This document shows, piece after piece, positions 30,509 through 39,989 of a stretch of 64,000 nt of DNA. The stretch spans positions 1,141,001-1,205,000 of the forward strand of contig NZ_CP029553.1 of assembly GCF_003173755.1 (NCBI RefSeq), in the 5' to 3' direction. The notes under the pieces are model-generated. The model did not search any database, was not told the origin of the DNA, and worked only from the letters and a program-made list of their open reading frames with translations. Numbering within the stretch: position 1 is the first letter of the stretch; each line of letters opens with the position of its first letter. Source of the DNA: Methylobacterium terrae. Lineage in GTDB: Bacteria; Pseudomonadota; Alphaproteobacteria; Rhizobiales; Beijerinckiaceae. Both the position numbers and the translations under genes were made by a program.

Positions 30509-30711
30509 GGCCACGCCTCGCCCGGTCCGGGCGAACCATCGTCGAGGCAAGGACAGGCGAGACCGCTCTCAGCACTGCGGCCCCGCGCGCGTCCGGCTTT
30601 CTAGATCGAAAGACGCGCTCGACAAGCGCTGCCACTTTCGGTTCTATCCGGCACCCCGATCCCCGCCCGCCAAGGTCGGGACGGCAAGAAACGGTCCCCG
30701 GAGGAATCCAG

Positions 30712-31926
30712 ATGCGCTCATCCCTGACCGCTCTCGCGGCGGCGCTCGCCTGCGCGACCGCCTTCGCGGTCCCGGCCCTGGCGGCCGACCCGATCAAGAT
30801 CGGCGTGACCGGCCCCTATACCGGCGGCTCCTCCTCGATGGGCGTGTCGATGCGCGACGGCGTGCGTCTGGCCGCCGACGAGATCAACAAGAGCGGCGGC
30901 GTGCTCGGGCGCCAGATCCAGCTCGTCGAGCGCGACGACGAGGCCAAGAACGAGGTCGGCGCCCAGGTCGCCCAGGAGCTGATCAACAAGGAGAAGGTGG
31001 TCGCCACCCTCGGCTTCATCAACACCGGCGTGGCTCTGGCCGCCCAGCGCTTCTACCAGGAAGCCGAGATCCCGGTGATCAACAACGTCGCCACCGGCAC
31101 GATCATCACCAACCAGTTCAACCCGCCGGATTACGACAACAACTACGTCTTCCGCACCTCGGCCTACGACGTGCTGCAGGCCGGCATGATGGCCGACGAG
31201 GCGGTCGCGCAGGGCTTCAAGAAGATCGCGATCCTCGCCGACTCGACCAATTACGGCCAGCTCGGCCGCGAGGATCTCGAGAAGTACTTCAAGGCCAAGA
31301 ACATCAAGCCGGTCGCCGTCGAGAAGTTCAACATCAAGGACGTCGACATGACGCCCCAGCTGTTGAAGTCGCAGGCCGCGGGCGCCGACGTGATCCTGGC
31401 CTACGGCATCGGCCCGGAACTGGCCCAGATCGCCAACGGCATGGCCAAGCTCGGCTGGAAGGTGCCGATGATCACCTCGTGGCCGGCCTCGATGCAGAGC
31501 TTCATCGATATCGCCGGCGCGAACGGCAACGGCGTGATCATGCCCCAGACCTTCATCGAGGATAAGACGCTGCCGAAGCGCAAGTCGTTCCTCGACGGCT
31601 ACTACGCCAGCTTCAAGGTCAACAAGATCCCGACCCCGGTGGCGGGCGCTCAGGGCTACGACTCGGTCTACCTGCTGGCCGCCGCGATCAAGCAGGCCGG
31701 CTCCACCGACGGCGCCAAGGTGCGCGCCGCGCTCGAGAACCTGAACACCAAGGTCGAGGGCGTCGTCACCACCTACGACAAGCCGTTCACCCCGAAGGAC
31801 CACAACGCCATCAGCCGCAACATGGTGGTGTTCGGCAAGGTGCAGGACGGCAAGATCGTCTACGCCAAGGACGAGGACGCCAAGAACGCCGGCGTCGTCC
31901 GCGTCAAGGAGAAGGCCTCGAACTGA
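30712..31926 (+). CDS. livK: Branched-chain amino-acid ABC transporter substrate-binding protein
   Basis: 404 residues. Sec signal 1-24 (LACATAFAVPALA|ADPIKIGVTG). The type-1 periplasmic fold has GGVLGRQIQLVERDDEAKN and KKIAILADSTNYGQ. Preceded by GGAGGAATCC, a strong ribosome-binding site. It heads the transporter operon, followed by a hairpin at 31941-31968 and then the permeases, an arrangement that lets the binding protein be made in excess. Aromatic or amide substrates are possible in this family, so LivK is the default name. Confidence 0.9.
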   Translation: MRSSLTALAAALACATAFAVPALAADPIKIGVTGPYTGGSSSMGVSMRDGVRLAADEINKSGGVLGRQIQLVERDDEAKNEVGAQVAQELINKEKVVATLGFINTGVALAAQRFYQEAEIPVINNVATGTIITNQFNPPDYDNNYVFRTSAYDVLQAGMMADEAVAQGFKKIAILADSTNYGQLGREDLEKYFKAKNIKPVAVEKFNIKDVDMTPQLLKSQAAGADVILAYGIGPELAQIANGMAKLGWKVPMITSWPASMQSFIDIAGANGNGVIMPQTFIEDKTLPKRKSFLDGYYASFKVNKIPTPVAGAQGYDSVYLLAAAIKQAGSTDGAKVRAALENLNTKVEGVVTTYDKPFTPKDHNAISRNMVVFGKVQDGKIVYAKDEDAKNAGVVRVKEKASN

Positions 31927-31940
31927 AGGCCGTAAACCCG

Positions 31941-31968
31941 GGCCCCGCGCATCATGGTGCGCGGGGCC
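31941..31968 (+). promoter_or_regulatory. Intercistronic stem-loop between livK and livH
   Basis: Perfect 11-bp stem GGCCCCGCGCA / TGCGCGGGGCC with loop TCATGG, 15 bp after the livK stop. There is no T-run directly behind it, so it is more likely an mRNA 3'-end protector or partial attenuator that raises binding protein over permease than a full terminator. Confidence 0.7.
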
Positions 31969-32007
31969 TGCCCGTCGAGACGAGACCTCCCCCCGAGCTT
32001 TTTTCCC

Positions 32008-32880
32008 ATGCAGATCTTCCTTCAGCTCGTGGCGAGCGGCGTCGCCGTCGGCATGATCTACGCCGCGATCGCGTTCGGCTATCAGCTCACCTTCGCGACC
32101 TCGAAGACCCTGAATTTTGGCCAGGGCGAGGCCCTGATGCTCGGCGCCCTGTTCGGCCTGACGCTGGTGCCGTTCACCGGCTACTGGCTGATGCTGCCGC
32201 TCGTCCTCGTCTTCGGCTTCGCCCTCGGCGCGGTGGTCGAGCGCCTGGGCGTGCGCCCTGCCGTGAAGATCAAGTCCGAGTACGGGTGGATCATGGCCAC
32301 CATCGCGCTCGGCATCATCTTCAAGAACGTCGCCGAGAACATCTGGGGCCGCGACGATCTCAAGTTCCCCTCGCCGCTGCCGGAACAAGCGCTGACCTTC
32401 GGGGGCGTCCGGATCCTGCCGATGGAGCTGATGATCGTCGCCGGCGCGCTCCTGATGATGCTCGCGGTCGAATTGTTCAACCGCCGCTCGATCTGGGGCA
32501 AGGCGGTGGTGGCGACCTCGAACGACATCGACGCCGCCGGCCTGATGGGCATCAACACCCAGAAGGTCATCACCCTGTCCTACTCGATCAGCGCCATGAC
32601 CGCCGCCTTCGCGGGCGTGCTCGTCGCCCCCGTCACCCTCACGGGTGCCACGATGGGCTCGGTGCTGGCGCTCAAGGCCTTCGCGGTGGCGATCATCGGC
32701 GGCCTCGAATCCGGCCTCGGCGTCATCGTCGGCGGGCTGATCCTCGGCGTTGCCGAGACCCTGACCGGCTTCTACATCTCGACCGGCTACAAGGACGTGC
32801 CCGGCCTGATCCTGCTGCTCGCCGTGCTGGCGGTGCGCCCGGTCGGCCTGTTCGGCAAGGCCGTGATCAAGAAGGTCTGA
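32008..32880 (+). CDS. livH: Branched-chain amino-acid ABC transporter permease LivH
   Basis: 290-residue inner-membrane protein with about eight hydrophobic helices. Begins with the typical LQLVASGVAVGMIYAAIAFGYQL and TLNFGQGEALMLGAL. The conserved cytoplasmic segment is AVVATSNDIDAAGLMGINTQKVITL, followed by IIGGLESGLGVIVGGLILGVAET. ATG 32008 fits; the open frame upstream overlaps the stem-loop. Pairs with the LivM half of the next gene product. Confidence 0.93.
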   Translation: MQIFLQLVASGVAVGMIYAAIAFGYQLTFATSKTLNFGQGEALMLGALFGLTLVPFTGYWLMLPLVLVFGFALGAVVERLGVRPAVKIKSEYGWIMATIALGIIFKNVAENIWGRDDLKFPSPLPEQALTFGGVRILPMELMIVAGALLMMLAVELFNRRSIWGKAVVATSNDIDAAGLMGINTQKVITLSYSISAMTAAFAGVLVAPVTLTGATMGSVLALKAFAVAIIGGLESGLGVIVGGLILGVAETLTGFYISTGYKDVPGLILLLAVLAVRPVGLFGKAVIKKV

Positions 32881-32959
32881 CCCCTCTTTTTCCGCGCCGC
32901 TCCCGGATCGCGGGAGCGGTCCTCGATGCTCCCCGTTCATTCCAGGGTTCTTCACCACC

Positions 32960-35014
32960 ATGGCGCAGTCCGCCCCCGCGCCGGCCCTCGCCCGGCAAAC
33001 CGCCCCGCCGGTGCCCCAGGCCGGGATCGGCCGCTTCGTCGGCCTCCTCGGGGCCGTGTGCCTCGTCGTCTTCCTGGCGGCCTTCCCGCACGTCGTCACC
33101 AGCCAGTACTACATCCACCTGCTGGTGGTGATCGCCATCTACGCGATCCTGATCCTCGGCCTCGACATCGTCGTCGGCTATACCGGCCAGGTCTCCCTGG
33201 GCCATGCCGGCCTGTTCGGCATCGGCGCCTACGCGGCGGCCGTGCTGTTCCTCAAGTTCAAGCTCGGGCTCTGGTTCGGCCTGCTCGCCGGCATCGGCGT
33301 CACCGCCGCCTTCGGGTTGCTGCTGGCGATTCCCGCGCTCCGGGTCAGCGGGCCCTACCTCGCTATGGTGACGCTTGCCTTCGGCACCATCATCCAGATC
33401 TTCATCAACGAGATGACCGATCTGACCAACGGGCCGCTCGGCATCACCCTGCCGCCGGCCCGCGTGCTCGACTTCTCGCTCGTCGGCATGCAGGCGCCCT
33501 GGGGCGCGGCCGGCCGCAAGCTCGAATTCTACTATCTCGTCTGCGCCTGCCTGCTCGCCACGATCCTGGTGGTCAACCGGGTGGTGCGCTCGCCCTTCGG
33601 CCGCGCCTTCGAGGCCCTGCGCGACTCGCCGATCGCCTGCGACTGCATGGGCGTCAGCGTCTACCGCTACAAGGTCTACGCCTTCGTGATCTCGGCGGCC
33701 CTCGCGGGTCTCGCCGGCGCCCTGTTCGCCTGGTCGGAGCGCTACGTCGCGCCGAACTCCTACGGCTTCGAATTGACGGTGCTGTTCCTGCTCGCCGTCA
33801 CCATGGGCGGGCGGAAATCCCGCGCAGGTCCCCTGATCGGCGCCGCGATCATCGTGATGATGCCGAACATCCTGGCCGATATCGGCCTCGTGCGGATCAT
33901 GGCCGGCATCATCGCCGCGCTCGCGGTCGTCGTGGTCGGCCTCGCCTTCCTGCGCCACCAGGACAACCGGATGACCCTGCTCATCCCAGGCGCGCTCTGC
34001 CTCGCCTTCTTCCCGGCGACGCTGGCGATGGAATCGGTGACGGATTTCCGCCTCACCGTCTTCGGCCTGATGATCCTGTTCGTGGTCTACTACCTGCCGG
34101 ACGGTATCGTCGGCTTCTTGCGCGAGAAGCTGCCCTTCCTGCGCCCACACCATACTGGCGCCACCCAGGAACTGTCGGCCTCCGGCGAGGCGCTGATCCG
34201 CCAGGGCGGCGGCTCCGGCGCCGACCCGCTGCTCAAGGTCGAGCGCGCGGTGATGCAGTTCGGCGGCCTCAAGGCCCTCAACGAGGTCGACCTCGCGGTG
34301 CGGCCGGGCACGATCCACGGGCTGATCGGCCCGAACGGCTCGGGCAAGAGCACGATGATGAACGTGCTCACCGGCATCTACAAGCCGACCGCCGGCAGCG
34401 TCTCGCTCGCCACCGGCACGGATGGGGTGAAGCGCCTCGACGGCCGCACGCCGTCCGAGATCGCGCTCTCGGGCGTCGCCCGCACCTTCCAGAACGTCCA
34501 GCTCTTCCGCGAGATGACGGCGCTCGAGAACGTGCTGGTCGGCCTGCACCACAGCTTCCAGGGCACGCTGTTCGACGCGATCCTCGGCACCCCGCGCCGT
34601 CGGCGCGAGGAGCGCGAGGCGCGCGCCCGCGCCATGGCGATCCTGGACTTCGTGGGCCTCGGGCCGCTGGCCCAGGTCGAGGCGCGCAACCTCCCCTACG
34701 GCAAGCAGCGCCTCCTCGAGATCGGCCGGGCGCTCGCGCTCGATCCGGTGCTCCTCCTCCTCGACGAGCCGGCCGCAGGCCTCACCGCCCCCGACATCGC
34801 CGAACTCACCCTCATCATCCGCAAGATCCGCGACGCCGGCATCACGGTGATCCTGATCGAGCACCACATGGACGTGGTGATGGGCCTGTGCGACCGCGTC
34901 AGCGTGCTCGATTTCGGCCACAAGATCGCGGAGGGCGGCGCCCGCGAGGTCCAGTCCGACCCCAAGGTCATCGAAGCCTATCTCGGCAGCCCGGTTGCCG
35001 ACGCCGCGGAGTAG
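32960..35014 (+). CDS. livMG: Fused branched-chain amino-acid ABC transporter permease and ATPase (LivM-LivG)
   Basis: 684 residues. Residues 1-about 390 are a LivM permease with [20 protein letters not shown] and the loop [20 protein letters not shown] linker of about 35 residues ([20 protein letters not shown]) leads to a LivG ATPase: Walker [10 protein letters not shown] at 457-465, signature [14 protein letters not shown], Walker [16 protein letters not shown] and switch His in [12 protein letters not shown]. LivM and LivG are usually separate genes, but this fusion is known in some alphaproteobacteria. No internal stop is seen across the join, so it is a true fusion. The next gene starts 4 bp after the stop. 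Confidence 0.95.
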   Translation: MAQSAPAPALARQTAPPVPQAGIGRFVGLLGAVCLVVFLAAFPHVVTSQYYIHLLVVIAIYAILILGLDIVVGYTGQVSLGHAGLFGIGAYAAAVLFLKFKLGLWFGLLAGIGVTAAFGLLLAIPALRVSGPYLAMVTLAFGTIIQIFINEMTDLTNGPLGITLPPARVLDFSLVGMQAPWGAAGRKLEFYYLVCACLLATILVVNRVVRSPFGRAFEALRDSPIACDCMGVSVYRYKVYAFVISAALAGLAGALFAWSERYVAPNSYGFELTVLFLLAVTMGGRKSRAGPLIGAAIIVMMPNILADIGLVRIMAGIIAALAVVVVGLAFLRHQDNRMTLLIPGALCLAFFPATLAMESVTDFRLTVFGLMILFVVYYLPDGIVGFLREKLPFLRPHHTGATQELSASGEALIRQGGGSGADPLLKVERAVMQFGGLKALNEVDLAVRPGTIHGLIGPNGSGKSTMMNVLTGIYKPTAGSVSLATGTDGVKRLDGRTPSEIALSGVARTFQNVQLFREMTALENVLVGLHHSFQGTLFDAILGTPRRRREEREARARAMAILDFVGLGPLAQVEARNLPYGKQRLLEIGRALALDPVLLLLDEPAAGLTAPDIAELTLIIRKIRDAGITVILIEHHMDVVMGLCDRVSVLDFGHKIAEGGAREVQSDPKVIEAYLGSPVADAAE

Positions 35015-35018
35015 AGAG

Positions 35019-35741
35019 ATGCTCGATGTCAGCGGCCTGTCGGCCGGCTACGGCCAGATCGAGGTCCTGCACGGCCTCACCTTCTCGGTGCCGAAGGGCC
35101 AGGTCGTCACCCTGATCGGCTCCAACGGGGCCGGCAAGACCACCACGATGCGGGCGCTGTCGGGCATGATCAAGCCGCGCGCCGGCTCGATCAAGCTCAA
35201 CGGCCGCGAGATCGGCGGCCTGGAGAGCCACGACGTCGCCCGCACCGGGCTCGCCCACTCGCCCGAGGGACGGCGGGTCTTCCCGACCCTCTCGGTCGAG
35301 GACAACCTGACGCTCGGGGCCTTCCCGCGCCTCACGGGCTCGCGGCCGAAGGGCGACGTCAACGCCGACCGGGAGCGGGCCTACACCCTGTTCCCGCGCC
35401 TGCGCGAGCGCCGCACCCAGCTCGCCGGTACCCTCTCGGGCGGCGAGCAGCAGATGCTCGCCATGGGCCGGGCCCTGATGCTGCGCCCGGAGATCCTGCT
35501 CCTCGACGAGCCCTCGATGGGCCTCGCCCCGAAGCTGGTCGAGGAGGTGTTCCGCATCATCCGCCGGCTGAAGGAAGAGCAGGTGACGATGCTGCTCGTC
35601 GAGCAGTTCGCCATGGCGGCTCTGGGCGTGGCCGACCACGCCTACGTGCTGGAGAACGGCCGCATCCGCTTCCAGGGCCCGGCGGCGCAGCTGCGCAACG
35701 ATCCGCAGGTGCGTGCGGCGTATCTCGGCGGCGGCCACTGA
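35019..35741 (+). CDS. livF: Branched-chain amino-acid ABC transporter ATPase LivF
   Basis: 240 residues. Walker A GSNGAGKTT, the LivF signature SPEGRRVFPTLSVEDNL, ABC signature LSGGEQQMLAMGRALM, Walker B LLLDEPSMGLAPKLV. Dimerises with the LivG half of the fused protein. ATG at 35019 has GTAGAGAG upstream. It completes the operon livK-livH-livMG-livF. Confidence 0.96.
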   Translation: MLDVSGLSAGYGQIEVLHGLTFSVPKGQVVTLIGSNGAGKTTTMRALSGMIKPRAGSIKLNGREIGGLESHDVARTGLAHSPEGRRVFPTLSVEDNLTLGAFPRLTGSRPKGDVNADRERAYTLFPRLRERRTQLAGTLSGGEQQMLAMGRALMLRPEILLLDEPSMGLAPKLVEEVFRIIRRLKEEQVTMLLVEQFAMAALGVADHAYVLENGRIRFQGPAAQLRNDPQVRAAYLGGGH

Positions 35742-35830
35742 GGCGGCCGGACCGGCGGCCGACGTTGCGTCACCGCCGGTTCATCGCACGCTCGTATCGT
35801 GGCGGCAGATTCGGGATCGGGAGTAGAACC

Positions 35831-36049
35831 GTGAAGTCGTTGCTTGCCGCCGGCGCGCTCGTCACGATTGCCGGGACCTCGCAGGCCTGGGCCCTGGGAA
35901 ACCCGGCTTCGGCCTACTGCACCTCCGTCGGCGGGCGGCTGGAGATCCGCAAGGAGACGAAGGGCGAGGTCGGCTACTGCCACCTTCCCGACGGGCGCGT
36001 CGTCGAGGAGTGGCAGCTGTTTCGCGAGGCGAACAAGGCGAGGAATTGA
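35831..36049 (+). CDS. DUF333 small secreted protein
   Basis: 72 residues from GTG 35831. Signal peptide KSLLAAGALVTIAGTSQAWA, then the DUF333 core NPASAYCTSVGGRLEIRK...GYCHLPDGRVVEEWQLFR, with its two conserved Cys. Such proteins are periplasmic or outer-membrane-attached and of unknown function. The composite inverted repeat starts about 45 bp downstream. Confidence 0.82.
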   Translation: MKSLLAAGALVTIAGTSQAWALGNPASAYCTSVGGRLEIRKETKGEVGYCHLPDGRVVEEWQLFREANKARN

Positions 36050-36094
36050 GAGCCTGTTCGCATGGCTCGACGATATCGACACTCGTCCCGGGAC

Positions 36095-36375
36095 GCGCAG
36101 GACTGTCCGGGAACAAGAAGAGGCGCTGGAAATCCCCTCTCCCCGCGGGCGGGGAGAGGGCCATGTCGCCGTTCAGGTGACATGGCGAGCGGAGGCGCAG
36201 CCGGAGCGAGGGTGAGGGGGGTTCGACGAGCGAGGCTCTTCCGGCCCTCCCTCACCCTCGCGGCGAACCTGCGGTTCCCAGCTCCCTGAGCCCCTTCGGA
36301 GTTCGGGCCTCTCCCCGCCCGCGGGGAGAGGGGGAGACCCGCGCCTCCACTTTTCCCGGACACCCCTGCGGGACG
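36095..36375. repeat. Composite inverted-repeat element (long variant 1)
   Basis: About 280 bp. Left arm: GCAGGACTGTCCGGGAA, then hairpin CCCTCTCCCCGC-GG-GCGGGGAGAGGG (36135-36160), a small hairpin CCATGTC..GACATGG, and GCGAGGGTGAGGG. The right arm is the same in reverse: CCCTCACCCTCGC, hairpin CCTCTCCCCGC-CC-GCGGGGAGAGG (36308-36331), and TTCCCGGACACCCCTGC. The arms match over nearly their whole length. It fills the gap between the convergent DUF333 and phytase-like genes (36050-36389). The same design is at 52309-52609. Confidence 0.9.
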
Positions 36376-36389
36376 CGGGGCCTCGCACG

Positions 36390-37757
36390 CTACTTCGCCT
36401 TCAGGAACTCCCCCACCTCCAGGAGCACGAACTCGTTGTCGTCGACCTGGTGCGGATCGCGGCTCGCCGAGTACGGCAGGTTGTTGTCGTTGCCGACGAC
36501 GATGTGGGTCTCGTCGACCGTGTCGACGTTCTCGATGGTCCAGAACGGCATGGCCAGCGCGCCGTCGGTCAGCGGCTTGCGCGCCTTCTTGCCCGGGTCG
36601 GCGATGCGCATCAGGTCGATGAAGCCGATCTTGCGCACCGGAGCGCCCTGGTTGGCGTCGGTCATCTCGATCTTGTAGACGCGCTTGAACTTCGCCGGGA
36701 CCGAGAAGCAGTCCGGCCCCTTCCGGTCCGCCGGGCAGGCCCGGTCCATGGTGCCCTCGCCGTCGTCGCGCTCGATGATCAGGCCGGTCGTGCCGTCGAT
36801 CAGGTTGAAGTCGCCGATGGCGTTGCCGGCCTGCTCCAGCGGGTAGAGCCACGAGCGGCCGGTCCACGTCTCGGCCTGGGTGTTGAATTCGAGGATCCGC
36901 AGGACCTCGCGGCCGTCGCGCGTCTCGAATTCCTTCGTCTCGGCGTTCCAGAGCGGGCCTTCGAGCAGGGCGTAGAGCCGGCTGCCGTCGGGCGAGGCCG
37001 CCATGCCCTCGAAGCCCTTGGACCGCCGGGCGTTGAACGCCACCGTGCCGCCGGGCATCGCCGGCGTCGTCACCGCCGGGTTGTCGGGGGAGCGGACGGG
37101 CTTCCCCGAGGCCAGGGTCTCCACCACCGCCTGGACCTTGCCGGTGCGGTCGGCCTTGATCAGGAACGGGCCGAACTCCTCGCCGATCCAGATCTGGTCG
37201 CCGACGAACTGGAAGCTCTCGGGATCGAAGTCGCTGCCGGTCAGGTAGCGGCTGTCCGTCGCCTCGTTGACGATCCGGAACGGCACCTTCTTGTCGGGAT
37301 CGCGCAGGAAGATCGTCTCCAGGCGCTCGACCCCGCCGGTCCCGAAGTCGATCCGGTAGCGGTTGAGGTAGAGCATCGAATCGGGCGAGCTCGCCTTGGT
37401 GCCGAAGCCGTTGTCGGTCAGCCCCCGGTAGGTCCCGTCGGGCATGTGCCTGATGCCGGAATGGCCCTGGAGCGGCTGGCCCTTGAGCGGCAGCTTGAGG
37501 CTGGTGGCGCGGCCCATCGATTGCGCCTCGAGCGTGCCGACCGCCTCGACCCGGCGGCCGGTGGTGAACTTGCCCGGTGTGGCGAGGTCCTTCGGCGCGT
37601 CGGCCGGGACCGGCACGAAGCTCTCGGCCGGCAGCACGGCGTGGCCGGCGAGGGTGGCGGGGAAGGCCCGGGGCTCCTGGGCGAGGCCGATTGCGGTACC
37701 CGAGAGCAGGAGCGAGAGAGCGAGCAGGGAGCGGCGCGGCAGGGGAGAGCGGGACAT
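36390..37757 (-). CDS. Secreted esterase-like/phytase-like beta-propeller protein
   Basis: 455 residues. Signal peptide ending SLLLSGTAIGLAQ. The phytase-like domain (esterase-like activity of phytase family) shows GHSGIRHMPDGTYRGLTDNGFGTK, GSDFDPESFQFVGDQIWIGEEFGPFLI, GFEGMAASPDGSRLYALLEGPL and the final VGNDNNLPYSASR. It is a periplasmic or extracellular six-bladed propeller, probably calcium dependent, acting on phosphate esters; true phytase activity is unproven. Convergent with the DUF333 gene across the repeat element. Confidence 0.85.
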   Translation of the reverse strand: MSRSPLPRRSLLALSLLLSGTAIGLAQEPRAFPATLAGHAVLPAESFVPVPADAPKDLATPGKFTTGRRVEAVGTLEAQSMGRATSLKLPLKGQPLQGHSGIRHMPDGTYRGLTDNGFGTKASSPDSMLYLNRYRIDFGTGGVERLETIFLRDPDKKVPFRIVNEATDSRYLTGSDFDPESFQFVGDQIWIGEEFGPFLIKADRTGKVQAVVETLASGKPVRSPDNPAVTTPAMPGGTVAFNARRSKGFEGMAASPDGSRLYALLEGPLWNAETKEFETRDGREVLRILEFNTQAETWTGRSWLYPLEQAGNAIGDFNLIDGTTGLIIERDDGEGTMDRACPADRKGPDCFSVPAKFKRVYKIEMTDANQGAPVRKIGFIDLMRIADPGKKARKPLTDGALAMPFWTIENVDTVDETHIVVGNDNNLPYSASRDPHQVDDNEFVLLEVGEFLKAK

Positions 37758-37845
37758 CGGATCCTCGGAGGATGAGCGCGGCCGTTCTGCTCACGCCCGA
37801 TGTCACTGAAGTGACGACACCCCGGTTTCCGAGCCTGCCCGTGCC

Positions 37846-39519
37846 TCAGCCGTGATGGGGCTCGCCCGGGGCCGGCATGGCCTTCACGCCGCGGTCGAGG
37901 GCGGCGCGGATCCGGTCGGCGAGCTCGGCCTTGCGGTAGGGCTTGCCGAGCACGTCCATGGTCGGGACGCTCGGGCCCTCCGCCACCAGGTCCTCGTTGT
38001 AGCCGGTGGTGAGGAGCACCGGCAGGTCCGGGCGCATCCTCTGCGCCCGGTCGGCCAGGATCAGGCCGTTGACGCCGCCCGGCATCACGATGTCGGAGAA
38101 CAGGAGGTCGATCCGCGCCTCGCGCCCCAGGATATCCAGGGCCTCCTCGCCGTCGCGGGCCGCCAGCACCTGGTAGCCGAGGCTCTCGAGGTACTCGCGG
38201 GCGAGCGCCCGCACGTCGTCGCTGTCCTCGACCACCAGCACCGTCTCGTCGCCGCGCCGCAGGATCGCCCTCTGCTCGGCGGGCTCCTCCTCGGCCGCCG
38301 CGCCGGGTCCGGCCGGGAACAGCATCGTGATGGTGGTGCCGCCCGGATTCGTGCCGGTCTTCGGCCGGCTCTCGATCTCGAGCCGCCCGCGCGACTGCTG
38401 CACGAAGCCGTGCGCCATGGCGAGCCCGAGCCCGGTGCCCTTGCCCGGGCCCTTGGTCGAGAAGAACGGCTCGGTCGCCCGCTCGGCGACGTGGGGCGGC
38501 ATGCCCTCGCCCTCGTCGCGGACCCGGAGCGCCACGTAGTCGCCGGGAGGCAGGTTGCGGGCCCGGGCGTTGCCGTTGAGGTGGACCGACGCGGTCGAGA
38601 TCGTCACCGTGCCGCCCGCCGGCATCGCGTCGCGGGCGTTGATCAGCACGTTGAGGAGCGCCATCTCGAGGTTGGTGCGGTCGAGGGTGACCGCCGGCAG
38701 CCGCGGGGTGAGATCGAGGCGCACCGAGACGGTGCTGCCGAGCGTGCTCTCCGCCACCTCGGCGAGGTTGAGCACCAGGGCGTTGAGGTTGAGCGAGCGC
38801 GGCTCGAGCCGCGCCTTGCGGGCGAAGGAGAGGAGCTGCTTCGTCAGCTTCGCGCCGCGCTCCGCGGCGCCGGCCGCGTTGGCGAGCTGGCGCTGCGCCC
38901 GCTCCGCCGTGACCGAGCCCCGCGCCAGCTCCAGGTTGCCGGTCACGACCTGCAGCAGGTTGTTGAAGTCGTGGGCGAGGCCGGCGGTGAGCTGGCCGAT
39001 CGCCTCCATCTTCTGCGCCTGGCGGAAGGCCTGCTCGGACACCCTGCGCCGGGTCACGTCGAGCTGCGAGGCGAAGAAGTAGACGATCTCCCCGGCCTCG
39101 TCGAAGACCGGGCCGATGAAGATGCCGTTCCAGAACGGCGAGCCGTCGCGCTTGTAGTTGAGGATCTCGGTCGCGATCGCCCGGCGCTCCGCGACCGCCT
39201 GGCGCAGCTCGGCCACCGTCTCGCGGCTGGTCTCCGGGCCCTGAAGGAAGCGGCAATTGCGGCCGACGAGCTCGGATTCGGCGTAGCCGGTGAGGTCCTG
39301 GAACGCCCGGTTGGCGAAGGCGATCGGGTTGTCGGGCTGCCGCGGATCGGTGAGGATCATCGGCATCCGCGTCATCTCGATCGCGGCGAAGAACACGCTG
39401 CCGCGGTCGTCGAGCCCGGGCTCGCGGATCGTCGCCGATTTCAGATGCGCCAGGGACGGCGCCTGCGCGGAATGCGACGCTTCCGGCTCCGGCATTCCGG
39501 CCTGATCGTCCTCGCTCAC
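37846..39519 (-). CDS. LOV-domain blue-light hybrid histidine kinase
   Basis: About 557 residues in order: LOV (PAS) domain at 45-160 with the flavin-adduct motif GRNCRFLQG (Cys near 89 from GTG 39519) and the FWNGIFIGPV strand; histidine kinase H-box GQLTAGLAHDFNNLLQVV (His near 183); ATPase N box LLNVLINARDAM and G box GPGKGTGLGLAMAHGF; then a C-terminal receiver with Asp in LLFSDIVMPGG and Lys in VLGKPYRKAEL. No membrane segment. It should bind FMN and respond to blue light. GTG 39519 (start SEDDQAG), GTG 39546 and ATG 39495 are all possible starts. No separate response-regulator gene adjoins; output may go through an unlinked partner. Confidence 0.9.
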   Translation of the reverse strand: MSEDDQAGMPEPEASHSAQAPSLAHLKSATIREPGLDDRGSVFFAAIEMTRMPMILTDPRQPDNPIAFANRAFQDLTGYAESELVGRNCRFLQGPETSRETVAELRQAVAERRAIATEILNYKRDGSPFWNGIFIGPVFDEAGEIVYFFASQLDVTRRRVSEQAFRQAQKMEAIGQLTAGLAHDFNNLLQVVTGNLELARGSVTAERAQRQLANAAGAAERGAKLTKQLLSFARKARLEPRSLNLNALVLNLAEVAESTLGSTVSVRLDLTPRLPAVTLDRTNLEMALLNVLINARDAMPAGGTVTISTASVHLNGNARARNLPPGDYVALRVRDEGEGMPPHVAERATEPFFSTKGPGKGTGLGLAMAHGFVQQSRGRLEIESRPKTGTNPGGTTITMLFPAGPGAAAEEEPAEQRAILRRGDETVLVVEDSDDVRALAREYLESLGYQVLAARDGEEALDILGREARIDLLFSDIVMPGGVNGLILADRAQRMRPDLPVLLTTGYNEDLVAEGPSVPTMDVLGKPYRKAELADRIRAALDRGVKAMPAPGEPHHG

Positions 39520-39749
39520 GCCGCCACCCGGCTCGCCATCCGCCACCCCGCCGGTGCCGCCTACTCTTTGAAGCGCGACAATGGGGGGCGGGAGCCAATC
39601 GCGCAAGGCCTTCCCGGACGGCGCGCCCGGGCCTTGGGGCCGCCGTCCGGGAGCCGGGCTCCAAGAAACTCGGCCATCCCGCACGAACGGCCTTGCGGCC
39701 CCCGGGAGCCCTCGCTATAAGCCCCCTCGTCGGCCAGCGGCCGGCCGTT

Positions 39750-39826
39750 CGGAGTGTAGCGCAGTCTGGTAGCGCACCACGTTCGGGACGTGGGGGTCGC
39801 AGGTTCAAATCCTGCCACTCCGACCA
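39750..39826 (+). tRNA. tRNA-Pro (CGG), copy 1
   Basis: 77 nt with encoded CCA. Acceptor stem CGGAGTG pairs with CACTCCG; anticodon arm CCACG-TTCGGGA-CGTGG gives anticodon CGG at 39784-39786; T arm GCAGGTTCAAATCCTGC. Identical to the second copy. Confidence 0.97.
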
Positions 39827-39909
39827 GCGCTCTCACGAGCCTGAGTCTTCCCGAGATCACGAACATCTGTACAGGATGTTGTGACGATACAAACCGCCTT
39901 CGGGCGCGT

Positions 39910-39986
39910 CGGAGTGTAGCGCAGTCTGGTAGCGCACCACGTTCGGGACGTGGGGGTCGCAGGTTCAAATCCTGCCACTCCGACCA
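39910..39986 (+). tRNA. tRNA-Pro (CGG), copy 2
   Basis: Base-for-base identical to the copy 83 bp upstream, including CCA. The flanks differ. It reads CCG, a favoured Pro codon in this GC-rich genome. Confidence 0.97.
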
Positions 39987-39989
39987 TTC

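Noticed and set aside
30718..33099. 793-residue minus-strand frame across livK and livH
   Set aside because: His/Arg/Glu-rich shadow frame spanning two genuine genes.
39750..39986. tRNA-Pro pair as att sites of an integrated island
   Set aside because: Only 83 bp lie between them and no integrase or phage gene is in the window.
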